Shown here in pieces: positions 7,704 through 16,361 of a DNA stretch of 64,000 bases. Position 1 is the stretch's first letter, and each line of letters begins with the position of its first letter. The notes beneath the pieces are model-generated. The model saw nothing but the letters and a program-made list of their open reading frames with translations, was not told where the DNA came from and ran no database searches. This stretch comes from Larkinella terrae (GTDB lineage Bacteria > Bacteroidota > Bacteroidia > Cytophagales > Spirosomataceae): the NCBI RefSeq assembly GCF_009668025.1, contig NZ_WJXZ01000001.1:301814-365813 (forward strand). The letters are read 5' to 3'. The position numbers and the translations under genes were made by a program.

Positions 7704-9728
7704 GTGATCTTCCGTCTGAGTCAATCGCTTCTTTTCCTGTTGGTTAGCGCCCTGGCCGTGCAGGCCCGGATTGTCCGCATCGAGATTAGCAGTCGGCAGA
7801 CACCTACATTTGAGGGGCGCGTGTTCGGGTCGGTGGGCGCGTATGAAAAACTGCGCGGAAAAGCGTACGGCGAGCTTGATCCGAATCTGCCGCAAAATGC
7901 CGGGATCACCGACATTCGGCTGGCCCCCCGCAATGCCCGGGGAATGGTCGAATACGCAATGGATATTTACATTCTGAAACCGGTTGACCTCAAAACCGGT
8001 AATCACAAACTCTTTCTGGAAGTCAACAACCGGGGCGGCAAACTTTTCGGCGGATTAAACAACAGCACCGGCGGCAACGACCCGACAACGGCGGCCCAGG
8101 CCGGGGAAGGGTTTCTGATGAACCGGGGCTACACGCTTGCCTGGAACGGCTGGGACCCGTCGGCCGCTGCCGTCAATAACAACCTGACCATCAGCATCCC
8201 CGTTGCCCGGCAGGCCGACAGTTCTGCAATTACCGGGCCTTCATACGAGTACATTTCCTTTGACAATGCCACCACCGGTTCCTACGCGCTGGCGTACCCG
8301 GCGGCTAATCTCGACAAATCCCGGGCGGTTTTAACGGTTCGCGATCAGTTGCAGGATGCCCCCACCCCGGTTCCGGCCGACGGCTGGGAATACGTCAATG
8401 AACGGACCATTCGGCTGACACCCGCCGGAGCGGCTTTTCGGCAGAGTGCGGTGTATGAGTTTGTTTACCTCGCCCGCGATCCCATCGTTGCGGGCATTGG
8501 CTTTGCCGCCACCCGGGATTTTGTGTCGTTTCTGCGTTACGCCAAAACCGATGATTTTGGCCACCCGAACCCACTGGCGGACGATGTTCAGTACACGTTT
8601 TCGTACACGCTTTCGCAGCCCGCGCGGTATCTGAACGATTTTCAGACGCTGGGTTTCAACGCCGACGAGCAAAACCGGCGCGTGATCGACGGCATGGAAA
8701 ACTGGCTGGGCGGAGGCAGTGGCATTGGCCTGAACGTGCGGTTTGCCCAACCGTCGCGCACCGAACGCAACCGGCAGAATCACCTGTATCCGGAAGGCGT
8801 TTTTCCGTTTGCTTACCCGGTTCTGACCGATCCGCTTTCCGGGAAAACCGCCGGGCGCGGAGCGGCCTGTTCCGCTACGAATACCTGCCCGAAGGTTTTT
8901 GAGATCAATTCGGCCAACGAATACTGGGTGAAAGCCGCTTCGCTGCTGCATACCGACGGGCAGGGAAACGACCTGCCCGATCCCGAAAACGTGCGGTTTT
9001 TTCTGGTATCGGGTGCCCAGCACGGCACCGGGAACGCCACTTCTCAGGGCATCTGCCAGCAATTGCAGAATCCGACCAATGCCGAACCCCTGCTGCGGGC
9101 GCTTTTCGTTGCGCTGGACGAATGGGTGACGAAAGGCACCAAACCACCCGAGAGCGCGGTTCCGCGTCGGTCGGATGGCACGGCGGCCGTGGCGGTTTCC
9201 CAACCGGGCCGACAAACCGGGCTGGTTCCGCGGGCGGAGCTGGGTTGGCCCACGATTCCGGGCGTGATGTATACCGGTCTGATTACCACGCGCTATCAGC
9301 TCGATTTCGGTCCGGCTTTCGCGAAGGGCATTGTGGCGAATTACCCGCCCAGTGTAACCGATCGACCGGTTTATGTAAACTTCGTATCGAAAGTCGATCA
9401 GGACGGAAATGAGGTGGCCGGAATTCGGCTGCCGCCGGTTGCAGTGCCGGTGGCAACAACCACCGGCTGGGCGCTGCGTCAGGGCGGTTTTGCCGAAAAC
9501 GAAGGTTGTGAGGGGTCCGGGCAATACATTCCGTTTAAAACCACCAAAGCCGAACGGCTGGCGGCCCACGACCCGCGTCTGTCGTTGCAGGAACGTTATC
9601 CGACGCACGCCAGTTACGTCGAAGCAGTCCGGAAAGCCGCCCAGAACCTGGCCAAAAAGCGTCTTTTGCTGGACGAAGACGTTCAGAAATACACCAAAGC
9701 CGCCGAAGCCAGTCTTGTTTTGAAGTAA
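7704..9728 (+). CDS. Secreted alpha/beta hydrolase domain protein (Abhydrolase_10 type)
   Basis: A 674-residue protein with a signal peptide ending near residue 21 (FLLVSALAVQA). It follows the pattern of the Abhydrolase_10 family: N-terminal VGAYEKLRGKAYGELDP, central LEVNNRGGK and GYTLAWNGWD stretches, and C-terminal stretches such as FFLVSGAQHGTG (the likely catalytic His region) and WPTIPGVMYTGL. Family members are putative esterases of unknown substrate, exported to the periplasm or outside. The start is a GTG: an in-frame stop lies 15 bp upstream and no ATG is available before the signal peptide. It appears to stand alone, with no operon partner. Catalytic residues cannot be assigned with confidence without an alignment. 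Confidence 0.8.
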   Translation: MIFRLSQSLLFLLVSALAVQARIVRIEISSRQTPTFEGRVFGSVGAYEKLRGKAYGELDPNLPQNAGITDIRLAPRNARGMVEYAMDIYILKPVDLKTGNHKLFLEVNNRGGKLFGGLNNSTGGNDPTTAAQAGEGFLMNRGYTLAWNGWDPSAAAVNNNLTISIPVARQADSSAITGPSYEYISFDNATTGSYALAYPAANLDKSRAVLTVRDQLQDAPTPVPADGWEYVNERTIRLTPAGAAFRQSAVYEFVYLARDPIVAGIGFAATRDFVSFLRYAKTDDFGHPNPLADDVQYTFSYTLSQPARYLNDFQTLGFNADEQNRRVIDGMENWLGGGSGIGLNVRFAQPSRTERNRQNHLYPEGVFPFAYPVLTDPLSGKTAGRGAACSATNTCPKVFEINSANEYWVKAASLLHTDGQGNDLPDPENVRFFLVSGAQHGTGNATSQGICQQLQNPTNAEPLLRALFVALDEWVTKGTKPPESAVPRRSDGTAAVAVSQPGRQTGLVPRAELGWPTIPGVMYTGLITTRYQLDFGPAFAKGIVANYPPSVTDRPVYVNFVSKVDQDGNEVAGIRLPPVAVPVATTTGWALRQGGFAENEGCEGSGQYIPFKTTKAERLAAHDPRLSLQERYPTHASYVEAVRKAAQNLAKKRLLLDEDVQKYTKAAEASLVLK

Positions 9729-9873
9729 AAATGGCCCCGCAAAACCGGCTAATTCGTCGTCTTTAACTGAATTTAGCAAAACAACTCGCTCCCGTACAGG
9801 TTAAAAATATACGCATCCTCGGTCTGGCTGCGGAATTCATTGTAGTTGAACCTGGAACTTTGAAGCGAGAAAT

Positions 9874-12800
9874 ATGGTGACGAAAAAAAAAGTTTTAGAC
9901 GATAAACTTCATTGGTACAAAGACGCCGTCATTTACGAGTTACATATTAAAGCCTTCCGCGACAGCAGCAGCGATGGCATCGGCGACTTTCAGGGATTGC
10001 TGGAAAAGCTGGATTATTTGCAGGATTTGGGCGTTACGGCCATTTGGGTTCTGCCTTTTTATCCCTCACCCCTGCGCGACGACGGTTACGATATTGCCGA
10101 TTATTACAGCATCAATCCGTCGTACGGTAACATCGAGCAGTTTCAGGAATTTTTGCAGGAAGCCCACAACCGGAACCTGAAAGTCATCACGGAGCTCGTT
10201 ATCAATCATACCTCCGATCAGCATCCGTGGTTTCAGCGGGCCCGAAAAGCCCCGAAAGGATCGCCTGAACGAGATTATTACGTCTGGACCGACGACCCCA
10301 ACCAATACAAGGATGTCCGGATCATTTTCCAGGATTACGAAGCTTCCAACTGGACCTGGGACCCCGTGGCGCAGCAATATTACTGGCACCGGTTTTTTCA
10401 CCACCAGCCCGATCTGAACTACGACAATCCGCTGGTGCAGGAAGAAGTTTTCAAAATTCTCGATTACTGGTGCGCGATGGGCGTCGACGGTTTTCGGCTC
10501 GATGCCATTCCCTATCTTTTTGAGCGGGAAGGCACCAACGGCGAGAATCTGCCGGAAACTCACGCTTTTCTAAAGAAACTGCGGGCGCACGTCGATAAAA
10601 CTTACCCCGAAACCGTGTTGCTGGCCGAAGCGAATATGTGGCCGGAAGACTCGGCTTCGTACTTCGGCGACGGCGACGAATGCCACATGAACTACCATTT
10701 TCCGGTCATGCCGCGCATGTTCATGGCCGTTCAGATGGAAGATCGATATCCGATTACCGACATTTTCGACCAGACGCCCGAGATTCCGGAAACCTGCCAG
10801 TGGGCGATTTTTCTCCGGAATCACGACGAGCTGACGCTCGAAATGGTGACCGACGACGAGCGGGATTACATGTATAAAATGTACGCCAAAAACCCGAAAG
10901 CGCGCATTAACCTGGGAATCCGGCACCGGCTGGCTCCACTCATGGACAACGACCGGCGCAAGATCGAGCTGCTGAACAGCCTGTTGTTTTCGCTGGCCGG
11001 GACACCGGTTTTGTACTACGGCGACGAAATTGGAATGGGTGATAACGTCTATTTGGGCGACCGCGACGGCGTTCGGACCCCGATGCAGTGGTCGCCCGAC
11101 CGAAATGCCGGTTTTTCGGTTACCAATCCGCAGAAACTGTATCTGCCGGTCATTCTCGATCCGGCCTACCACTACGAAGCCGTCAATGTGGAAACGCAGT
11201 GGCAAAATACCTCTTCGCTGTTGTGGTTTACGAAACGGATGATCAACATGCGGAAACGCTACAAGGCGTTCGGTCGGGGAAATCTGACGTTTCTGAACGT
11301 TGAAAATCCGAAAGTACTGGCGTATACGCGCAGCTACGAAGACGAAACGCTGCTGATTGTGGTCAATCTGTCCAAGCATTCGCAACCGGCGGAAGTGGAT
11401 CTGAGCAATTACAAGGGATATCGGCCCGTGGAGGTGTTCAGCAAAAACCGCTTTCCGCTCATTCAGGAAAACGACACCTATCCATTTACACTGGCACCCT
11501 ATGATTATCAGTGGTTTGTGCTTCAAAAAGTGCATTCCGATGTCGATCTGGAAAGTACGCTTCCGTCGCTGACGCTGACCAAATGGGACGACCTGACCTC
11601 GCTTAAAGGACGGACGGCACTCGAAAACGACGTTCTTCCCGGCTATCTGTCGAAAGCCACCTGGTTTATCGGCAAGGGGCGCGAGATCGATAGTTTCACC
11701 ATTGCCGATCAGTCGATTATTGAGCTGGATGACAAAACCGGTACGCTGCTGCTGGTGGAAGTTTCGTACGAACAGGGACTACCCGAACTGTATCAGGTTC
11801 CGGTAACGTTCGTGCAGGGCGACCGGGCCAGCCAGATCACGACGAGTTGTCCGCAGTCGGTTTTGGCCAGATTAAAGCTCGGCGAGGAAGAAGGTTTGCT
11901 CTGTGACGCGTTTTTTACCGGCCGCTTGCAGCAAATGCTGTTTAGCAAACTGACGGCCAGTCAGGCGGTTTCGGCCAAAAAAGGCAAGCTGGTGTTTACG
12001 GGCAATGAAGCCCTGAAGAAATACGAACCGGCGGCCGGGGAGATCAAGTCCAAAATGCACACCTCCGACCGGGAATATACGGCCATTACCTACGACAACC
12101 GGTTTTTCCTGAAAATGTACCGGAAGGTGGACTGGAACATCAATCCGGATGTGGAAATAACCCGGTTTCTGAGCGAAGAAGCCGGTTTTGAATACGTTCC
12201 GCCGTTCATCGGGACCATCGAGTGGCAGTCGGAAAAAGGTACGATTGCGCTGGGAATGATGGAAGATATGGTGGAAAACCACGGCGACGGCCACGGTTTT
12301 ATGCTGGAACGGATTCAGAACTACATCGAGCGGATTCTGGCCCGGAGCAAGGAAACGCTGGCGTCCATCAGTCGGCAGGGAAGCTGGATCGAACCGCTCG
12401 GCTTGGAAGACCTGACCGCCGAAAGCCGGGAATTGCTGGGGAGTTCGGCTTCGGAACAGGCGCGGTTACTGGGCATCCGAACCGCCCAAATGCACCTGGC
12501 GCTGGTGTCGAAAACAAACAAAGATTTTACGCCCGAAGAATTTTCCCTGCACTACCAGCGGTCGCTGTTTTCGGGCATGCAATCGCTCGTTCGGGAAAGT
12601 TACCAGAGTCAGCATAAAAATCTGAAGAACCTCCCGGAAAGCAGCCAGCAGGAAATCGAAGACATTCTCGACAAAAAGCAGGCGGTTCTGGACGCCATGA
12701 AGCGGATTTACGATCACAAGATTGACGCCTTAAAAATCCGCATTCACGGGAATTATCACCTGGGGCAGGTGCTGCTGACGGGGAAAGACCTTGCTATTCA

Positions 12801-13185
12801 GGACTTTGGCGGCAATCCGCTGCGGAGTTTCAGTACCCGGCGGATCAAACGGTCGCCGTTGCGGGATGTAGCCGCCATGATCCGGTCGTTCTATTACGTG
12901 GCCTACGAAGGCGTCCGGTCGACGAGTCAGGTCCCGAAAAAAGAGGTCGAAAACCTGCTGCCGTACGCCGAATGGTGGGCTTTTCAGCTCAGCCAGATTT
13001 TCATCAAAGCGTATTTCGATACGGTTCAGGAAGGCGGTTTTTACCCGGAAAACAAGAACGATCTGCAAGTTATGCTGGAAGCTTATTTGCTGGAACGCGC
13101 CATTTTTGACCTGAATTATGAATTGCAAAACCGTCCGGATCATGTACTGGCACCGGTACGGATAATCAAAACCATTATTGAATAA
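9874..13185 (+). CDS. treS: Trehalose synthase fused to maltokinase-like domain (TreS-Mak), kinase motif altered
   Basis: A 1103-residue fusion. Residues 1-550 are a GH13 trehalose synthase (maltose alpha-D-glucosyltransferase), which interconverts maltose and trehalose; the nucleophile Asp210 (GFRLDA), acid/base Glu252 (LLAEAN) and Asp318 (RNHDEL) are present. Residues about 565-1100 resemble maltokinase, which phosphorylates maltose for GlgE glucan synthesis, with an N-cap (LPGYLSKATWFIGKGREI) and an aminoglycoside-phosphotransferase-like fold. The usual HGD catalytic loop reads HGNYHLGQ, with Asn960 in place of the catalytic Asp, and the later D-F-E-G-E-P motif reads DFGGNP (metal Asp977 kept). 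The kinase half may therefore be inactive or altered. No GlgE gene is in the window. The otsA-otsB fusion follows on the same strand, so the locus is about trehalose. Confidence 0.93.
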   Translation: MVTKKKVLDDKLHWYKDAVIYELHIKAFRDSSSDGIGDFQGLLEKLDYLQDLGVTAIWVLPFYPSPLRDDGYDIADYYSINPSYGNIEQFQEFLQEAHNRNLKVITELVINHTSDQHPWFQRARKAPKGSPERDYYVWTDDPNQYKDVRIIFQDYEASNWTWDPVAQQYYWHRFFHHQPDLNYDNPLVQEEVFKILDYWCAMGVDGFRLDAIPYLFEREGTNGENLPETHAFLKKLRAHVDKTYPETVLLAEANMWPEDSASYFGDGDECHMNYHFPVMPRMFMAVQMEDRYPITDIFDQTPEIPETCQWAIFLRNHDELTLEMVTDDERDYMYKMYAKNPKARINLGIRHRLAPLMDNDRRKIELLNSLLFSLAGTPVLYYGDEIGMGDNVYLGDRDGVRTPMQWSPDRNAGFSVTNPQKLYLPVILDPAYHYEAVNVETQWQNTSSLLWFTKRMINMRKRYKAFGRGNLTFLNVENPKVLAYTRSYEDETLLIVVNLSKHSQPAEVDLSNYKGYRPVEVFSKNRFPLIQENDTYPFTLAPYDYQWFVLQKVHSDVDLESTLPSLTLTKWDDLTSLKGRTALENDVLPGYLSKATWFIGKGREIDSFTIADQSIIELDDKTGTLLLVEVSYEQGLPELYQVPVTFVQGDRASQITTSCPQSVLARLKLGEEEGLLCDAFFTGRLQQMLFSKLTASQAVSAKKGKLVFTGNEALKKYEPAAGEIKSKMHTSDREYTAITYDNRFFLKMYRKVDWNINPDVEITRFLSEEAGFEYVPPFIGTIEWQSEKGTIALGMMEDMVENHGDGHGFMLERIQNYIERILARSKETLASISRQGSWIEPLGLEDLTAESRELLGSSASEQARLLGIRTAQMHLALVSKTNKDFTPEEFSLHYQRSLFSGMQSLVRESYQSQHKNLKNLPESSQQEIEDILDKKQAVLDAMKRIYDHKIDALKIRIHGNYHLGQVLLTGKDLAIQDFGGNPLRSFSTRRIKRSPLRDVAAMIRSFYYVAYEGVRSTSQVPKKEVENLLPYAEWWAFQLSQIFIKAYFDTVQEGGFYPENKNDLQVMLEAYLLERAIFDLNYELQNRPDHVLAPVRIIKTIIE

Positions 13186-13198
13186 GTACGAATTTTAA

Positions 13199-13244
13199 GG
13201 CATACAGTTATACAGGAAAAAACGTTCTTATATAACTGTATGCC
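13199..13244 (+). terminator. Perfect 14-bp hairpin downstream of treS-mak
   Basis: The arms GGCATACAGTTATA (13199-13212) and TATAACTGTATGCC (13231-13244) are perfectly complementary around an 18-nt loop. The hairpin begins 13 bp after the treS-mak stop and is followed by a T-rich stretch, so a transcription terminator is the simplest reading. The long loop and AT-rich stem leave room for an operator function ahead of the otsA-otsB gene. Confidence 0.55.
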
Positions 13245-13386
13245 ACTATTTTACTCCACGCTCTTCTCCTATTTTCAGTCGTAGAAACCCGGATTAGAAT
13301 TCCTCAAATTACCCGGCTTCCCGAACCATTCTGCGCCGAATAACCTTATTTAAGTACTCAACCTGATTCGTATAAAACCGTACGTT

Positions 13387-15588
13387 ATGAAGAACAATCG
13401 ACTCATTATCGTATCCTATCGGTTACCTTTTGCTTTCGAAACCGTTAACGGCAGCACGACCTTAAAAGCTTCATCCGGCGGGTTGGTAACGGCAATGAAA
13501 TCGCTGGATTTTAGCAATGCGGCAGAAAAACCGGTTTGGGTGGGGTGCGCCGACTTTTCCCGCCGTACCTGGGAAAAATACAAGCATCTGGTCAACAGTG
13601 ATTTTGAATACATCCCGGTTTTTTTAGATCGCAAAATTCAGCAGGATTTCTACAACGGTTTTTCCAATTCCGTCATCTGGCCGCTTTTTCACTATTTCAC
13701 GACCTATGTGGATTACCAGGAAAAGGATTTTGTGGCCTACCAGAAAGCCAATGAAGCCGTGAGCGAAACCCTCGCGCAGTTGATGAAACCGCAGGACATT
13801 GTCTGGGTTCATGATTATCATTTCATGGGTTTGCCCAAACTAATCCGCGAAAGGCAGTCTGATGCAACCATTGGTTTTTTCCTGCACATTCCGTTTCCTT
13901 CCTACGAACTGATCCGGATTTTGCCCCAGAAATGCAAAGAATACCTACTCACTGGTCTGCTTGGGGCCGATTTGATCGGTTTTCATACGAACGATTACAA
14001 CATCCATTTTCTCCAATCCATCCAAATCAACCTGGGTGTTCAGCACAAAATCTGGAAAGTCAATTACCAGAACCGGTTTATTCAGTCGGATGCGTTTCCG
14101 GTCGGGATCAATTATTCGCTCTACCACGATTCCTACGATAACGCCGATGTAGTGGAAGAGCGGGCGGCTTTGAAAAACGCCTACAAAGGCAATAAAATTA
14201 TATTTTCGGTCGACAGATTGGATTATACCAAGGGCGTTATGCAGCGGCTCGACGCGCTGGAAGCATTTTTCCGGAAATACCCCGAATGGACCGAAAAACT
14301 GACTTTTATCCTGGTGGTGGTGCCTTCGCGAGATGAAATTCTGAAATACGGTGAGCGGAAAGTCATGATCGAGCAGGCCGTCGGCCGGATTAACGGAAAG
14401 TACGGAACCCTGATCTGGCGACCGATCGTTTACCGCTACGGTTCGGTGCCTTTTCCGCAACTGGTGGCCCTTTATACGGCCTGCGATGTAGCCCTCATTA
14501 CGCCCATTCGCGACGGGATGAATCTGGTGGCCAAGGAGTTTGTAGCCTCCCGCAAAGACCACCAGGGCGTGCTGATTCTCAGCGAAATGACCGGTGCCGC
14601 CAACGAACTCAGTACGGCTTTGCACATTAATCCGTTCGACGAAAACGACGTGGCCGACAAGATGCGGATTGCGCTCGAAATGGAACCGGAAGAACAGGCC
14701 CGGCGAATTGCCATCATGCAACGGCGGCTGAAAGAATACGATGTAAAAAAATGGGCGAACAGTTTCGTCGAATCTCTCCTGAACATGCACAGCGCACAGC
14801 AAGTCGAACCGACCCCTTTGTTGAAACTCGAAACCAATTTCTCGCTGCAGGAACGCTACGCCCAGGCCCGGTCGCGGTTGCTGCTGCTCGACTACGACGG
14901 CACGCTGGTGAACTACAAAACGAAACCGGAACAGGCTGCCCCTCCGCTCGAAGTCATCAACGTGTTGGGGCGGCTGGCGAGTCGGCGGGAGAATTACGTG
15001 GTGATTATCAGCGGCCGCGACCAGCAAACGCTTGACGAATGGCTCGGTTTCCTGCCCATCGACATGGTGGCCGAACACGGCTCGTACATCAAACAGCAGG
15101 GCCTGTGGCGACGCGATATCCTGGACGACGGTTCCTGGAAACAGATCGTCAGCCCGGTTTTGATCGATTTTGTGACCCGCTGTCCGGGTTCATTTGTCGA
15201 AGAAAAAAGTCATTCGCTGGCCTGGCATTACCGCAGTGCCGAATCGGAAACCGGTTTTGTTCGTTCCCGCGAGCTGATCAATACGCTGGAAAATCTGCTG
15301 CCGTACCAACTGCGGGTGATCGACGGCAATTGCGTAGTCGAAATCAAAAGCACGGAAACCGATAAAGGCAAGGTTGCCAAGCAGTTATCCCTGGCTCGGC
15401 CTTACGATTTTGTGCTGGCCATCGGCGACGATCGCACCGACGAAGACATGTTTTCGGCCCTGACGCTGGAAAACCAGTATACCGTCAAAGTTGGCCCCGG
15501 CACCACCAGTGCCGCCTACCGGGTCGAGGGCGTTCGCGAAGTGCTGGGTTTATTAAAAGACTTCACATCGGAAACCGTACCGCAGTAG
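13387..15588 (+). CDS. otsA: Bifunctional trehalose-6-phosphate synthase / phosphatase (OtsA-OtsB fusion)
   Basis: A 733-residue fusion making trehalose from UDP- or GDP-glucose and glucose-6-phosphate. Residues 1-475 are a GT20 synthase: HDYHFMGLPKLIRER, FFLHIPFPSYELIRILP, GADLIGFHTNDY and the donor-site stretch VDRLDYTKGVMQRLDALEAF are all present. Residues about 490-730 are a HAD-type trehalose phosphatase with the nucleophile motif DYDGTL (Asp502, Asp504) and the metal motif GDDRTDEDMF (Asp681, Asp685). Both active sites look intact. This architecture is common in Bacteroidota. It acts in the cytoplasm in osmoprotectant or stress-sugar synthesis, and its product can be drawn off by the TreS encoded upstream. 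The 200-bp gap and hairpin before it suggest its own promoter. Confidence 0.96.
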   Translation: MKNNRLIIVSYRLPFAFETVNGSTTLKASSGGLVTAMKSLDFSNAAEKPVWVGCADFSRRTWEKYKHLVNSDFEYIPVFLDRKIQQDFYNGFSNSVIWPLFHYFTTYVDYQEKDFVAYQKANEAVSETLAQLMKPQDIVWVHDYHFMGLPKLIRERQSDATIGFFLHIPFPSYELIRILPQKCKEYLLTGLLGADLIGFHTNDYNIHFLQSIQINLGVQHKIWKVNYQNRFIQSDAFPVGINYSLYHDSYDNADVVEERAALKNAYKGNKIIFSVDRLDYTKGVMQRLDALEAFFRKYPEWTEKLTFILVVVPSRDEILKYGERKVMIEQAVGRINGKYGTLIWRPIVYRYGSVPFPQLVALYTACDVALITPIRDGMNLVAKEFVASRKDHQGVLILSEMTGAANELSTALHINPFDENDVADKMRIALEMEPEEQARRIAIMQRRLKEYDVKKWANSFVESLLNMHSAQQVEPTPLLKLETNFSLQERYAQARSRLLLLDYDGTLVNYKTKPEQAAPPLEVINVLGRLASRRENYVVIISGRDQQTLDEWLGFLPIDMVAEHGSYIKQQGLWRRDILDDGSWKQIVSPVLIDFVTRCPGSFVEEKSHSLAWHYRSAESETGFVRSRELINTLENLLPYQLRVIDGNCVVEIKSTETDKGKVAKQLSLARPYDFVLAIGDDRTDEDMFSALTLENQYTVKVGPGTTSAAYRVEGVREVLGLLKDFTSETVPQ

Positions 15589-15603
15589 ATTGGCTCCCTT
15601 GCG

Positions 15604-15611
15604 TATCTTTG
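15604..15611 (+). promoter_or_regulatory. Bacteroidota-type -7 promoter box upstream of the two-component system
   Basis: TATCTTTG fits the Bacteroidota primary-sigma -7 consensus TAnnTTTG exactly and is followed by CACC, a frequent continuation. It lies 33 bp before the response-regulator ATG. A matching -33 TTG at the usual distance is not clear. Confidence 0.6.
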
Positions 15612-15644
15612 CACCATTGGACCCGCACGAATCAATATCTTTTC

Positions 15645-16316
15645 ATGAAAATCCTTTTGGTTGAAGACGAAGAGCGGCTGGCCTCCTTTATTCGCAAAGG
15701 GATGCTGGCCGAAGGCTTTGATGTCGACGTTGCTTACGACGGCCAGATTGGTCTGCTGTTGTTTCAAAAGGAAGTTTACGATATTATCGTCCTGGATGTC
15801 AACCTGCCGCACATGAACGGCATTGAGCTTTGTCGGCTGATTCGGTCGGAAAACGAAACCGTACCCGTTCTGATGCTGACGGCTCTGGACAGCCTGGCCG
15901 ACAAATCGGATGGTTTCAACGCCGGAGCCGACGATTACCTGGCCAAACCCTTTGAGTTTCAGGAGTTGCTGCTGCGGGTCCGGGCCTTGACGCGACGCAA
16001 CAGTTCCCGACAAAAGCAGATTTTAAGGCTGGCCGATTTGGAGTTAAATCTGGATACTCAAACCGTCACCCGGGCGGGCAAGCCCATCGACCTGACCACC
16101 CGCGAGTACGCGCTGATGGAATACCTGATGCTCAACAAGGGCAAAACCATCTCCCGGATCGAGATCAGCGAGCGGGTCTGGAATCTGAACTTCGACAGTA
16201 ACACCAACGTTATCGACGTATATATCAGCTATTTGCGCAAAAAAATTGACAAAGGTTTTTCGCCCCGGCTGTTGCATACCATCGTTGGCATGGGATACGT
16301 TCTCCGGGAGGGGTAA
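15645..16316 (+). CDS. OmpR/PhoB-family response regulator
   Basis: A 223-residue response regulator. The receiver domain (residues 1-115) has the acidic pair Glu7/Asp8, phospho-acceptor Asp51 (IIVLDVNLPHMNG) and the conserved TALD and Lys region (DDYLAKPF). The C-terminal winged helix (about 125-222) carries LTTREYALMEYLMLNKGKTISR and IDVYISYLRKKID, typical of OmpR-type DNA binding. I use the ATG at 15645, giving MKILLVEDE; an earlier start would add 12 unlikely residues. The histidine kinase follows after 45 bp. A TAnnTTTG promoter box precedes the gene. The RND efflux operon 2 kb downstream is a plausible target, by position only. Confidence 0.94.
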   Translation: MKILLVEDEERLASFIRKGMLAEGFDVDVAYDGQIGLLLFQKEVYDIIVLDVNLPHMNGIELCRLIRSENETVPVLMLTALDSLADKSDGFNAGADDYLAKPFEFQELLLRVRALTRRNSSRQKQILRLADLELNLDTQTVTRAGKPIDLTTREYALMEYLMLNKGKTISRIEISERVWNLNFDSNTNVIDVYISYLRKKIDKGFSPRLLHTIVGMGYVLREG

Positions 16317-16361
16317 TTCCCTCTTTTGCCCCGAAAACCGGCTTTTTTTTTAACCATTTTC

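Noticed and set aside
8331-9779. 482-codon minus-strand frame over the Abhydrolase_10 gene
   Set aside because: Shadow of the real plus-strand gene; no motifs and a typical antisense composition rich in Arg, Gly and Phe.
13945-15078. 377-codon minus-strand frame over the trehalose synthase/phosphatase gene
   Set aside because: Antisense shadow; the plus strand has clear GT20 and HAD motifs.
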